Part shown: positions 1 to 7,828 of the stretch, in pieces
Position numbering within the stretch: the stretch's first letter is position 1
Layout: every line of letters starts with the position of its first letter
Source: Nocardioides solisilvae
GTDB lineage: Bacteria; Actinomycetota; Actinomycetes; Propionibacteriales; Nocardioidaceae
NCBI RefSeq assembly: GCF_003194625.1
Contig: NZ_QHKX01000001.1
Coordinates: 806,001 to 870,000 of the forward strand
Length of the DNA stretch: 64,000 bases
Direction: 5' to 3'
Program-made: the position numbers and the translations under genes
The notes under the pieces: generated by a model
Database searches by the model: none
What the model saw: only the letters and a program-made list of their open reading frames with translations
What the model was told of the DNA's origin: nothing

Positions 1-1
1 C

Positions 2-673
2 CTCGGGCCCGACGACGTGTCGGCGCTCTGCGCGGCCTGCCACGAGATGAGCCAGAGCGGGCTGCCGATGATCGTGGTCGGCGCCGGCCTGCCGCACCTC
101 CCGGCGGTGCTCTCGGCGAGCAAGTCCTACTCCGAGCGGCTCTTCCGCTACCAGCGCATCGACCGGCTCTCCCGCGAGGCCGCCGACCGCGCCCTGGCCG
201 CCCCCGCCGACGACGAGGGCGCCTGCTTCACCGAGGACGCGCTCACCGCGATGTACGCCGCCACCGGCGGCTACCCGTACTTCATCCAGGCCTACGGCAA
301 GGCCGTCTGGGACCTCGCCCCGCGCAGCCCGATCACCGGCGACGACGTCGCGGTCGCCGCCCCCGAGGCCGAGGCCGAGCTGGCGGTGGGCTTCTTCGGC
401 TCCCGCTACGAGCGGGCCACCCCGGGGGAGCGGGAGTACCTGCGCGCGATGGCCGACGCCGCGCTGGCGATCGCCGAGTCGGAGGACGAGGAGCTCGACG
501 ACATCGAGTCGGTCCCCACCGCCGACGTGGCGGCGATCCTGGGCAAGAAGCCGCAGTCGCTCTCGCCGGCCCGCGACGCCCTGCTCAAGAAGGGGTTGAT
601 CTACTCCGGCGAGCGGGGCCGGATCGCCTTCACCGTCCCCCACTTCGGGCGCTACCTGCGAGAGCGGGGCTGA
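2..673 (+). CDS. AAA-type ATPase, C-terminal part (cut by window edge)
   Basis: The reading frame is open to the window edge, so the N-terminus with the Walker motifs is missing. The visible part has GGYPYFIQAYGKAVWD, typical of the lid of Orc1/Cdc6-like or MalT-like AAA ATPases, followed by an acidic linker (SEDEELDDIES) and a winged-helix tail (VAAILGKKPQSLSPARDALLKKGLIYSGERGRIAFTVPHF). The whole family usually has about 350-450 residues and acts on DNA or signalling partners, but its role here is unknown. It ends 6 bp before the convergent secreted-protein gene. Confidence 0.75.
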   Translation, partial: LGPDDVSALCAACHEMSQSGLPMIVVGAGLPHLPAVLSASKSYSERLFRYQRIDRLSREAADRALAAPADDEGACFTEDALTAMYAATGGYPYFIQAYGKAVWDLAPRSPITGDDVAVAAPEAEAELAVGFFGSRYERATPGEREYLRAMADAALAIAESEDEELDDIESVPTADVAAILGKKPQSLSPARDALLKKGLIYSGERGRIAFTVPHFGRYLRERG

Positions 674-679
674 GCGCGC

Positions 680-1867
680 TCACCGGCGGCGGGCGGCGAA
701 CTCGATGGAGGCGTAGCAGTTGCCGGGGCCCAGGTAGGTGAACCACCCCCGGGTCACCTTCGACCCGACGACCCTCATCTGGAGGGTGGCGACGTACCGG
801 TCGGTGCGGCGTGTCGCGTGGACCACCCCGTCCCGGCCGACCGCCGCCCTCGGGAACGCGTAGCGGGAGGTCAGGTAGGTGAACGGTCCGCCTCCCGCGC
901 TGCCGCACCTCGTGCGCAGCGCGCCGGAACGGAACCCCACGACCGCACGGCCCCGGACCCGGAAGGTGACCTTGCTCGACCCCGTGCCGCGGTACGACCC
1001 GGCGGCCGGGGGCCTGGCCGGCGCGGTCCGCCTGACCGGGAGGACCCGCTGCGACGCGTGGTCCCCGCTGCGGGCGACGAGGGTCAGCGGCCCGGCCTTC
1101 GCATCCTTCCCACGCAGCCGCACCCGGACCTCGAAGGTGGCAGTGGACCCCTCCGACAGCGGGTAGGTGAGCACCGGCGAGGGCTTCACCGTGAGCCCCC
1201 GGCCGCTGCCCGTGACGTGGACGGCGTCGGCGTCGCCGCCGGCGACGTTGTCGACCGTCACCTCGAGCGTCGTCCAGGCACCGGGGACGAGCCGGAGCCG
1301 GGAGACCTCCTGGCGCAGCACGCGGACGTCGCCGACGGCGAGGTCGGGCGCCGGGGCGGGAGCCTCCTGCGCGGTCAGCCCGCCCGAGACCACGTCGAAC
1401 GGCTCGCGGGAGCCGGTCGGCAGGGTCAGAGCAGCAGCGCAGTCCCAGGTGGCGGAGGCCGCCTTCGTGCTGGGACGGTCGACTGTGACGACCACGCCGG
1501 AGCGGCTCGCGCCGTCGGCCGGGGCGAGGGTGTTGACGAGGACGGTCTCCTCGGCGGTGCAGCGGCCGGCGACCGTGGTGCCGAAGCCGACGACGAGGTC
1601 GACGTCGGCGGTCGTCGGCTCGCCGCGCAGCGTCACGCTCGCGCGCACCCGGGAACCGACGACGTCCTGGGTGACGACCGCGCTCTCGATCTGGGTCCCG
1701 GGCGCCGCGTTCGCGGGGTAGCCCGGCTCGTGCGCAGTGAGCGTGCCGTGGCGGGCGACGACCTGGGCGGCCGCCGCCAGGGCGGGCGCGGGCGATACCA
1801 CCAGCGGGACGACCAACGGGACGAGCAGGGCGACCTTCGTGGCTGTGGTGACTGTCCGTGCGCGCAT
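680..1867 (-). CDS. Secreted protein of unknown function (395 aa)
   Basis: The start is placed at ATG 1867 because MRARTVTTATKVALLVPLVVP begins a clear signal peptide (basic n-region, hydrophobic core, cleavage near APALAAA). The longer upstream frame would run through the neighbouring gene. A GGGGGGATCGCAG stretch just before the ATG may serve as ribosome-binding site. The mature protein looks like beta-sandwich material: a middle segment resembles CARDB/Ig-like repeats (TTLEVTVDNVAGGDADAVHV), and the C-terminal 90 residues carry two cysteines (TRCGSAGGGP, GPGNCYASIEF). No catalytic motif was recognised. Probably an exported structural or binding protein. Confidence 0.75.
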   Translation of the reverse strand: MRARTVTTATKVALLVPLVVPLVVSPAPALAAAAQVVARHGTLTAHEPGYPANAAPGTQIESAVVTQDVVGSRVRASVTLRGEPTTADVDLVVGFGTTVAGRCTAEETVLVNTLAPADGASRSGVVVTVDRPSTKAASATWDCAAALTLPTGSREPFDVVSGGLTAQEAPAPAPDLAVGDVRVLRQEVSRLRLVPGAWTTLEVTVDNVAGGDADAVHVTGSGRGLTVKPSPVLTYPLSEGSTATFEVRVRLRGKDAKAGPLTLVARSGDHASQRVLPVRRTAPARPPAAGSYRGTGSSKVTFRVRGRAVVGFRSGALRTRCGSAGGGPFTYLTSRYAFPRAAVGRDGVVHATRRTDRYVATLQMRVVGSKVTRGWFTYLGPGNCYASIEFAARRR

Positions 1868-1977
1868 CTGCGATCCCCCCGGGTCGACGACTGCGTCGGA
1901 GCCTATCGCGGCTGAGACCTGGGTCACCCCACGGTAAAGACCTCCCCATTCGTCGGTGCTGGGACCTACGTCCCACC

Positions 1978-1983
1978 TAGCCT
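1978..1983 (+). promoter_or_regulatory. -10 hexamer TAGCCT, leaderless start
   Basis: TAGCCT lies 7 nt before ATG 1991. Transcription would then begin at or next to the start codon, and no Shine-Dalgarno site is visible. Confidence 0.5.
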
Positions 1984-1990
1984 GACGCGC

Positions 1991-2422
1991 ATGGCGAATG
2001 GCAACCTGGCCGAGCGCGTGGCCGCGGGTCCCTACTGGGGGCTCGTGCGTCCCGTGATGCTCCCGACCGAGAAGCCGGTCCACCTCGCCCACCTGCGCTG
2101 CGTGCAGGGGGCCCAGGACTACTCGGGGACCCTCTTCGTCACCACCCACCAGGTCGTCTGGCGCACCATCGACCCGCGGATGCCCGAGGGGTCCGCCTTC
2201 GAGATCCGTTTCCCCGACCTCGTCGACGTCGAGCGCCCCGCCCGGGTGGCGATGTTCCACGCCTTCCGCCTGGTCACCGAGGAGAACGGCCGGCCGGTCG
2301 ACGTCTACCTCTTCCCGCAGCACAAGACCGAGGTCGACCGGATCCTCTGCGACCGGATGTTCGACGCCGTGCGGTCGACCTGGGAGCAGGCCTCGGGCCT
2401 CGGCTCCGCCGCGACCGCCTGA
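1991..2422 (+). CDS. GRAM/PH-like domain protein, hypothetical (143 aa)
   Basis: A small soluble protein without signal peptide or membrane segment. The order MLPTEKPVHLAHLRCVQG, then GTLFVTTHQVVWRT, then IRFPDLVDVERPARV, then FHAFRLVTEENGRPVDVYLFP resembles a PH-fold/GRAM domain, in which beta strands report whether a protein sits at a membrane. This is a fold guess from pattern only. It is read from its own promoter and converges on the anti-sigma gene, whose stop lies 19 bp away. Confidence 0.7.
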   Translation: MANGNLAERVAAGPYWGLVRPVMLPTEKPVHLAHLRCVQGAQDYSGTLFVTTHQVVWRTIDPRMPEGSAFEIRFPDLVDVERPARVAMFHAFRLVTEENGRPVDVYLFPQHKTEVDRILCDRMFDAVRSTWEQASGLGSAATA

Positions 2423-2441
2423 GGAGCCCTCGCCGCCCGGC

Positions 2442-3281
2442 TCAGCCGTCGAGCGTGCCCCGGGCCAGGCTGGTCCCCGAGTGGGTGGGGTCGCCGTCGC
2501 CGGGCTCGTAGGAGATGTCGACGATCTTGTAGCCCTCGTCGAGCAGACCGGCCGGGAACTCGAAGTCGCCCGCCTCGCCGCGCGTCAGCAGCCCGAGGGA
2601 GACCATCCGCTTCCCGTCCTCGTTGATCAGCCACACCTCGCGGATCCCGTCGGGACCGTCGAGCCGCGCGGCCTCGACGTGCAGCACGACGCGGTCGTCG
2701 TGACGGCGCACCTGGGCGCTGCCGCGGTCCTGGGCGCTGGCGTCGAGCGAGGCCAGCTGGGCGGTGCTCACCACGGTGGGCGTGGCCTGGGGGGTCTCGT
2801 CGTCGCCGCCGGCGATCAGCATCCCGCCACCGAGACCGGCCAGCAGCGTCACGGCCGCGGCGGTGGTCGCCAGCCAGGTCGGGACGCCGCGGCGCCGCGA
2901 GGCGAGGTCGGTGACGGTGGCGCGGGGCTCGCCCGTCGGCACGTCGACGGTGGGCGCCACGGGGGCGGGCGCGGGTGTCGCCACGGGCCCCGGCGCGGGC
3001 GGCGGGACCGCGCGCAGCGCCTCGGGCCGTTCCTGCGGCGTGCTGCCGAGCTCGGCGGAGATGGCGGCCCACACGGACGGCGGCGGGGCGACGAGCGCCT
3101 CGTCGCCGGCGGAGGAGACCAGGGACATGGTCTCGCGGAGCGCTCCGACCTCGTCGCGGCAGGTCGGGCAGCCCGCGACGTGGGCGCGGGCGGCGTCGGT
3201 CTCGGGCCCGTCGTCCTCGAGCGCCAGGGCGGCGAGGAGCATGTCGTCGACGTGCTGGTCGCCGGGGTCATGCGGTCGCAC
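2442..3281 (-). CDS. rskA: Anti-sigma factor, RskA family
   Basis: Membrane-anchored anti-sigma factor that would hold the upstream ECF sigma factor inactive. The N-terminal cytoplasmic part has the zinc anti-sigma motif HVAGCPTC (about residues 34-41). A Pro/Ala-rich linker follows, then one membrane segment near residues 134-157 (WLATTAAAVTLLAGLGGG), and an extracellular RskA-type domain (VVLHVEAARLDGPDGIREVWLI, SLGLL, FEFPAGLLDEGYKIVDISYEPGDGDPTHSG). The GTG start at 3281 overlaps the end of the sigma gene by 14 bp, so the pair is translationally coupled. In this family the signal is relayed by stepwise proteolysis. Confidence 0.9.
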   Translation of the reverse strand: MRPHDPGDQHVDDMLLAALALEDDGPETDAARAHVAGCPTCRDEVGALRETMSLVSSAGDEALVAPPPSVWAAISAELGSTPQERPEALRAVPPPAPGPVATPAPAPVAPTVDVPTGEPRATVTDLASRRRGVPTWLATTAAAVTLLAGLGGGMLIAGGDDETPQATPTVVSTAQLASLDASAQDRGSAQVRRHDDRVVLHVEAARLDGPDGIREVWLINEDGKRMVSLGLLTRGEAGDFEFPAGLLDEGYKIVDISYEPGDGDPTHSGTSLARGTLDG

Positions 3282-3882
3282 GGTGCACCTCCTCGAGGGT
3301 CTGGCGGAGCTGGACGAGCCCCCGGCGGACGTGGCTCTTCACGGTGCCGAGGGGGAGCCCGAGGCGCTCGGCGACCTGTTCGTGGGTGAGGTCCGCCTGG
3401 AAGGCGAGCCGCAGGATCGTGCGCCGCGGCTCCCCGAGGCTGTCGAGCTGCTGGGCGACGACCAGGCGGTCGACCACGCCCCCCTCGGGGTCGGCACCTC
3501 CTCGGCCGGCGGCGGGGCCGCCGGTGAGCTCGGCCTGCTCGCCCGGCACCTGGGCGGCGGCGGCCGCGACCTTGTGGGCGTCGCGGGCCCGCTCGGCGCG
3601 TCGGTCGGCGATCCGGTGCTTGGTGATCCCGATCAGCCACGCGGGGAGCGCGTGGTCGGTGGCGACGAGGGTGTGCCGGCTGCGCCAGGCCGAGACGAAG
3701 ACCTGCTGGGTGACGTCCTCGGCCTCGTGGTGGTCGCCCAGGGCGCGGAGCGCGACGGTGTGCACGAGGGAGGACCAGCGGCGGTAGGCCACCGCCAGCA
3801 TCTCCTCGTCGCCGGCGTGCAGACCCGCGGCCACCTCGGCGGCCGTCGGGTCGGTCCCGGCGGTGATCGTCACGCCGGTCAC
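3268..3882 (-). CDS. sigK: ECF sigma factor, SigK-like
   Basis: RNA polymerase sigma factor of the extracytoplasmic type. Region 2 is visible as LRALGDHHEAEDVTQQVFVSAW. Region 4 is SLGEPRRTILRLAFQ followed by the helix-turn-helix LTHEQVAERLGLPLGTVKSHVRRG. A Gly/Ala-rich linker separates them. The frame is open to 3954, but I start at GTG 3882 (or GTG 3873) because a perfect 16-bp inverted repeat occupies the preceding bases; this gives 204 residues, close to SigK size. The neighbours fit SigK: RskA follows, and a secreted fasciclin-domain gene, the type of target SigK controls in mycobacteria (mpt70/mpt83), lies upstream. Confidence 0.85.
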   Translation of the reverse strand: MTGVTITAGTDPTAAEVAAGLHAGDEEMLAVAYRRWSSLVHTVALRALGDHHEAEDVTQQVFVSAWRSRHTLVATDHALPAWLIGITKHRIADRRAERARDAHKVAAAAAQVPGEQAELTGGPAAGRGGADPEGGVVDRLVVAQQLDSLGEPRRTILRLAFQADLTHEQVAERLGLPLGTVKSHVRRGLVQLRQTLEEVHRATA

Positions 3883-3887
3883 GCTAC

Positions 3888-3930
3888 CCCGAGCACGGTG
3901 GGTCCGGGGGAAGTACCCACCGTGCTCGGG
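3888..3930 (-). promoter_or_regulatory. Perfect 16-bp inverted repeat ahead of sigK
   Basis: Arms 3888-3903 (CCCGAGCACGGTGGGT) and 3915-3930 are exact reverse complements with an 11-nt loop. In the sigK transcript the 3' arm ends CTCGGG five bases before GTG 3882, so the stem would cover the likely ribosome-binding site. A third partial copy of the half-site (GAGCACGGCGCC, minus strand 3952-3941) lies just upstream. It may be a translational control hairpin, a protein operator, or a terminator separating the fasciclin gene from sigK. Confidence 0.6.
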
Positions 3931-3975
3931 CGCGTGGAGAGGCGCCGTGCTCAAGGCGCAGCCCTCAGGCTCGAC

Positions 3976-4614
3976 TCACAGGTCGATCGGGCGGAGCACC
4001 CGGTCGATGCCGTGGGCGACCTGCTTGTTGCCCTTGTTGAGGTCGAGGGCGCCCAGGATGACGCGGGGGTCCTTGTCGTTGCGGTCACGGTCGACGAGGC
4101 GGATCACCGGGCCCTCGTGGTTCTTGCCGATCTTGACCTTGACCTTGCCGCCCTGGGCGGTGGTCACCGAGGCGTTGTTCGACTTGAGGACCTTCTTGCT
4201 GGTCAGGGTCGCGCCCGGCACGACGTGGTAGAGCAGCACGGTCTCGATGGTGTCGACGCCGGCTGCCTCGACGAGGGTGTTGAAGACCTTCTTCTCGCTC
4301 TTGATGTTCTTGCCGGTGAGGTCCTTGGCGAGCTGGCGGAAGGCCTGGTCGGTCGGGACGAAGGCCGTCACCCGGGTGCTGCCGTCGGCGAGCACGGCCA
4401 CGGGGGAGTCGGGCTTCGCGCCGACCACGGCGAGCGCGGCCTCGGTGACGATGTCGAAGTCGAACTTGTTCTTGTCGAACTTGTTGTCGTCCGCCGTCAG
4501 GACGTTGACCAGCGGGTTCTCCTTGGGCGCCTTCGCGGCCTCGGCGGGCAGCGCGGCGCCGAGGACGGTCGCGGCGGTGGCAAGGGCGGCCAGGGATCCG
4601 GTGAAACGCTTCAT
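3976..4614 (-). CDS. Secreted fasciclin (FAS1) domain protein
   Basis: Starts at ATG 4614, preceded by GAGAGG as Shine-Dalgarno. Residues 1-28 are a signal peptide (MKRFTGSLAALATAATVLGA, cleavage near AEA). One FAS1 domain fills the rest: the H1-like stretch STRVTAFVPTDQAFRQLAKDL, the conserved VLLYHVVPGATLTSKKVL, and the closing H2-like stretch KQVAHGIDRVLRPIDL. FAS1 proteins act outside the cell in adhesion or ligand binding; the mycobacterial homologues MPT70 and MPT83 are controlled by SigK. Its position directly upstream of sigK-rskA suggests it is the target of that pair. Confidence 0.9.
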   Translation of the reverse strand: MKRFTGSLAALATAATVLGAALPAEAAKAPKENPLVNVLTADDNKFDKNKFDFDIVTEAALAVVGAKPDSPVAVLADGSTRVTAFVPTDQAFRQLAKDLTGKNIKSEKKVFNTLVEAAGVDTIETVLLYHVVPGATLTSKKVLKSNNASVTTAQGGKVKVKIGKNHEGPVIRLVDRDRNDKDPRVILGALDLNKGNKQVAHGIDRVLRPIDL

Positions 4615-4637
4615 CTCGGTGGTTCCTCTCAACGCGC

Positions 4638-4656
4638 GGGCGCCTCGGTGGCGCCC
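4638..4656 (-). promoter_or_regulatory. Hairpin in the fasciclin 5' leader
   Basis: GGGCGCC, five bases, GGCGCCC: a perfect 7-bp stem located 24 nt before ATG 4614 and upstream of the GAGAGG ribosome site. It could stabilise the mRNA. Confidence 0.4.
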
Positions 4657-4665
4657 TGTTGCCCT

Positions 4666-4695
4666 CTTCTCCGCAGAAGTGCCCGACACGGATGC
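4666..4695 (-). promoter_or_regulatory. Possible SigK-type promoter of the fasciclin gene
   Basis: On the minus strand GCATCC (4695-4690), 16 bases, then CGGAGAAG (4673-4666). This partly resembles the mycobacterial SigK promoter as I recall it (CCATCC, about 17 bases, CCGAATC). The match in the -10 part is weak, so this is tentative. Confidence 0.3.
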
Positions 4696-4746
4696 ACTCG
4701 CGCGGAAGTTTTTTCGAGAATCTTCGCCGTGTTGCAGACTGCCCCC

Positions 4747-5526
4747 ATGAGACCGCAGGTGGTCGCCCATCGCGGGGCCAGCCACGAGAAGGCCGAGCAC
4801 ACGCTCGCGGCGTACGTCGCGGCCCTCGACGCCGGCGCCGACGCCCTCGAGTGCGACGTCCGGCTGACGTCCGACGGCCACCTCGTGTGCGTGCACGACC
4901 GCAACCTGCGGCGCACGGCCGCGAGCAAGGGCCTGGTCTCCACGATGAGCCTGGCCGAGCTCGACGAGCTGGACTTCGCCAGCTGGAAGAACCCCTGGGC
5001 CGACCTCGACGACGACGCGCCCGAGCTCGACGACTCCTACCGCAAGGTGCTCACCCTGCGGCGGCTGCTGGAGACGGTGCGCGACTACGACCGTCCGGTG
5101 CAGGTCGCGATCGAGACCAAGCACCCGGTGCGGTACGGCGGGCTGGTCGAGCGCCGCCTGGTGGAGACGCTCTCCGACTTCGGCTGGGCCGGTCCGCGGT
5201 CGCCCGTACGGGTGATGAGCTTCTCGTGGTCGGCGCTGCAACGGGTCGAGCGCCTCGCGCCGGCGCTCGAGCTGGTGATGCTCGTCGAGAAGGCCCACCA
5301 CTGGCCGATGCTGCGCCGGGTCGTCGGGCCCGACTGGAAGGTCGGGCCGGGGATCGACGAGCTGCGCGAGCACCCGGGGCTGGGCCGCCGCCTGGTCGCC
5401 AGCGGACGCGGCATCCACGTCTGGACGGTCAACAACCAGGCCGACCTCGCGCTCTGCCTCCAGCTCGGCGTCGAGGCCGTGATCAGCGACCGCCCGGGAT
5501 ACATGCGGGAGCTGCTGGGCTGCTGA
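4747..5526 (+). CDS. Glycerophosphodiester phosphodiesterase family protein
   Basis: Hydrolyses glycerophosphodiesters to an alcohol and glycerol-3-phosphate. The start is ATG 4747; a much longer open frame upstream is antisense to the sigma region and is ignored. Motifs: VVAHRGASHEKAEHTLAAY with catalytic His-Arg, DALECDVRLTSDGHLVCVHD with the metal-binding Glu/Asp and second His, VAIETKHP, and GIHVWTVNNQADLALCLQLGVEAVISDRP closing the TIM barrel. The 259-residue length is normal for a cytoplasmic GDPD. No signal peptide. It is divergent from the fasciclin gene. Confidence 0.92.
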   Translation: MRPQVVAHRGASHEKAEHTLAAYVAALDAGADALECDVRLTSDGHLVCVHDRNLRRTAASKGLVSTMSLAELDELDFASWKNPWADLDDDAPELDDSYRKVLTLRRLLETVRDYDRPVQVAIETKHPVRYGGLVERRLVETLSDFGWAGPRSPVRVMSFSWSALQRVERLAPALELVMLVEKAHHWPMLRRVVGPDWKVGPGIDELREHPGLGRRLVASGRGIHVWTVNNQADLALCLQLGVEAVISDRPGYMRELLGC

Positions 5527-5537
5527 GGGCGGCCGGG

Positions 5538-5543
5538 TAGGTT
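5538..5543 (+). promoter_or_regulatory. -10 hexamer TAGGTT, leaderless start
   Basis: TAGGTT stands 7 nt before ATG 5551. It favours that ATG over the TTG at 5542. Confidence 0.5.
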
Positions 5544-5550
5544 GCCGCGC

Positions 5551-6531
5551 ATGGCCAAGAAGTCGCGCACCAAGTCACGAGCCCACGCCCCGCAGGACGG
5601 GACCCCGGCAGCCGAGGGAGCGGTCGGGCACCGTCAGCCGTGTCCGTGCGGGTCGGGCAAGCGCTACAAGGCGTGCCACGGGGCCCCGGGCGGGGCGGCG
5701 ACCCCGTTCGTCGCGCGCCCCTTCGAGGGGTTTCACGACGAGTGCGACCTGATCGCGCTGCGCGAGCTGGTGCCGGCCGCGACCGCGCCGCTGACCCTGC
5801 GCGACGGCGTCGCGCCCGAGGGGTTCACCGGCTCGGTGCGGCTCTGCTCGCTGCTGCCGATGGCCGCCCCGGCGATGGTGCGCGAGTCGGGCGACGTGTG
5901 GCTCGGGCTGCAGGTGCAGCACCAGTACGGCGACCCGTCGCGCGACCTGGCGGCCGTCCTGGAGCGGGCGCTCGCCCGCTCCGTGGCGGGGGAGGTCGGC
6001 GTCGTCGGCGTCACCGAGGACCCGGGCCCCGGCCCCCGGCTGCAGGACCTGGTCACCGACGAGCCCCTGGAGATCACCGTCCACGAGGGCTTCGCCTACT
6101 GGATCGACGACGTCGAGGAGCGCGACGCGAGCGTCGAGGCCGCCCTCGAGCAGGCCGACGCGGCCGCCAACCCGACGGTCCGTCTCGGCAGCGTCGAGGC
6201 GGCGTACTGGACCAACGTCGGACCCAAGGAGCACCTGCGCTGGGTGATGCCCCACGACGAGGACGCCCTGCTCACCGCGCTGGCGCGGGTCCACGCCGCC
6301 GGCGAGGACTCCGTCGCCGAGGGGTCGCGCCTGGTCGGCATGTTCCGGGCCCACGGCCTGCTCGCCCCGGTGTGGGACCTCCCGGTCGGCACCGGTGCGG
6401 AGGTGCTGGAGGAGCCGGCGGCGCGCTTCGCCGCCGCCCTCGAGGCGGCCCTCGCCGACGACAGCGAGCTCACCCCCGAGCAGCGGGCCGCCCGCGCGGG
6501 TCTCGCCAACCGCCAGGTGACCATCCGCTGA
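5551..6531 (+). CDS. DUF5926 family protein with SEC-C motif
   Basis: Begins with a basic segment (MAKKSRTKSRAH) and then a SEC-C zinc motif, CPCGSGKRYKACHG, near residues 31-44, the motif found at the SecA C-terminus and in many proteins that touch ribosomes or SecB. The remaining 270 residues form a domain typical of an actinobacterial protein of unknown function (GVTEDPGPGPRLQDLV, FAYWIDDVEERDASVEAALEQADA, EAAYWTNVGPKEHLRWVMPHDED). The family is widespread in Nocardioides and Streptomyces with no known activity. It is monocistronic and closed by the hairpin at 6665. Confidence 0.8.
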   Translation: MAKKSRTKSRAHAPQDGTPAAEGAVGHRQPCPCGSGKRYKACHGAPGGAATPFVARPFEGFHDECDLIALRELVPAATAPLTLRDGVAPEGFTGSVRLCSLLPMAAPAMVRESGDVWLGLQVQHQYGDPSRDLAAVLERALARSVAGEVGVVGVTEDPGPGPRLQDLVTDEPLEITVHEGFAYWIDDVEERDASVEAALEQADAAANPTVRLGSVEAAYWTNVGPKEHLRWVMPHDEDALLTALARVHAAGEDSVAEGSRLVGMFRAHGLLAPVWDLPVGTGAEVLEEPAARFAAALEAALADDSELTPEQRAARAGLANRQVTIR

Positions 6532-6664
6532 GCGGACGGAACGCTGCGCTGCGGCCCGCCCTCCGAGACGTCTGGTGCGCCATGCAGCGAGACGCCCGTC
6601 TCACTCGACAGGAATCATCGCGAAAGGTTGTTGATCTTGGTCGTTGTGGCGTAGGTTGTGACAG

Positions 6665-6702
6665 CCCGGTCGTTGTTGTATCCCCCGTCAACAACGGCCG
6701 GG
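6665..6702. terminator. Bidirectional terminator hairpin
   Basis: Arms 6665-6678 (CCCGGTCGTTGTTG) and 6689-6702 pair at 13 of 14 positions with a 10-nt loop. It lies between the convergent DUF5926 and DUF2243 genes, 4 bp from the latter's stop. Confidence 0.75.
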
Positions 6703-6705
6703 TTC

Positions 6706-7281
6706 TCACATTTCTGGGGAGCCGCCGCCAGGGCCCGTCCCGGCCGGCCGCATCGCCGCCAGTCCGCGCCGGTGCCACCACCAGCCCAGCGCGACGAGCA
6801 CCGCGCCGGAGGCCAGGAACGCCAGGTCCCACGAGAGCGGCGCGCCCAGGTCGTCGCGGACGTGGTGCACCCCGAGCAGCTGGTGGTTGACGAGCCCTTC
6901 GACAAGGTTGAAGAGGCCCCAGCCGGCGACCACCAGGCCGAGCTGGAAGCCCCAGCTCGGCGCCATCCGGCCCTGCCGCCAGGTGGCGAGCATCGCGACC
7001 ATCCCGCCGGCCACGAGGAGCCAGGTGCCGAGGTGGAAGAAGCCGTTGGCCATCGTGTTGAGCTCGAGCCCGGCGACCGTGTCGACCGGCTCCTCCGCGC
7101 TGACCATGTGGTGCCACTGCAGCAGCTGGTGGAGGACGATCCCGTCGACGAAGCCGCCCAGGCCGAGCCCCAGCATCAGGCCCGGCCCTCGGGACGGGGG
7201 CTCGGCGGGCCCGGAGTGCTCGGAGTGGTCGCGGGGCCCTGACGTGCCGGCGTACCGGGCGGGGCTGGTGGCGTCGTCCAT
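6706..7281 (-). CDS. DUF2243 domain membrane protein
   Basis: A 191-residue membrane protein. After a hydrophilic N-terminus it has four hydrophobic segments: [64 protein letters not shown] and [19 protein letters not shown]. The histidine-rich signatures [11 protein letters not shown] and [17 protein letters not shown] are characteristic of DUF2243 and suggest metal or haem binding, although no function is established. It converges on the DUF5926 gene, and YnfA is transcribed away from it. Confidence 0.85.
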   Translation of the reverse strand: MDDATSPARYAGTSGPRDHSEHSGPAEPPSRGPGLMLGLGLGGFVDGIVLHQLLQWHHMVSAEEPVDTVAGLELNTMANGFFHLGTWLLVAGGMVAMLATWRQGRMAPSWGFQLGLVVAGWGLFNLVEGLVNHQLLGVHHVRDDLGAPLSWDLAFLASGAVLVALGWWWHRRGLAAMRPAGTGPGGGSPEM

Positions 7282-7346
7282 GCCCGACCCGTACCCGGGC
7301 CGCCCGTCGCGCAGCGCGGGCCGGGCGCGTGCGGCACCCTGTGCCC

Positions 7347-7682
7347 ATGACCACCGGCCGCTCCGTCCTGCTCTTCCTGCTCGCCGCGCTCGCCGAGATC
7401 GGCGGGGCCTGGCTCGTCTGGCAGGGGGTGCGCGAGCACCGTGGCTGGCTGTGGGCCGGGGCGGGCGTCGTCGCGCTTGGCCTCTACGGCTTCGTGGCCA
7501 CGCTTCAGCCCGACGCCCACTTCGGCCGCATCCTCGCGGCGTACGGCGGTGTCTTCGTGGCCGGATCGCTCGCCTGGGGGATGGCGGTCGACGGCTTCCG
7601 CCCCGACCGGTACGACGTCGCGGGAGCCGTGATCTGCCTCGTCGGGGTCGCCGTGATCATGTACGCCCCGCGGGGCGGGTAG
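7347..7682 (+). CDS. YnfA family (UPF0060) membrane protein
   Basis: A 111-residue protein with four membrane helices, the size and topology of the YnfA branch of the small multidrug resistance superfamily. Signatures: [32 protein letters not shown], then [44 protein letters not shown]. The start is ATG 7347, which leaves a short N-terminus before helix 1. Some homologues have been described as drug exporters; the substrate here is unknown. It converges on arcA across the minisatellite. Confidence 0.9.
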   Translation: MTTGRSVLLFLLAALAEIGGAWLVWQGVREHRGWLWAGAGVVALGLYGFVATLQPDAHFGRILAAYGGVFVAGSLAWGMAVDGFRPDRYDVAGAVICLVGVAVIMYAPRGG

Positions 7683-7697
7683 GGGGGTTTCGAGACG

Positions 7698-7828
7698 GGC
7701 GTGGCCGCCCTCCTCAACCCCCGAGGGACGGCGTGGCCGCCCTCCTCAACCCCCCAGGGAGCGGCGTGGCCGCCCTCCTGAACCCCCGAGGGAGCGGCGT
7801 GGCCGCCCTCCTCAACCCCCGAGGGGGA
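7698..7828. repeat. 33-bp tandem minisatellite, four copies
   Basis: Units begin at 7698, 7730, 7763 and 7796, each starting GGCGTGGCCGCCCTCCT and then AACCCCCGAGGGA with small changes; the first is one base shorter. Each unit can fold CCCTC...GAGGG. The array sits between the stops of the convergent ynfA and arcA genes, and the last unit encodes the final residues and stop codon of arcA. Just before it, GTTTCGAGACGGG resembles the intergenic element GGTTTCGAGAC...CTCAACC that I recall from related genomes. Confidence 0.85.

Noticed and set aside
7698..7828. Possible CRISPR array
   Set aside because: The units follow each other with no spacers and no cas genes are near.
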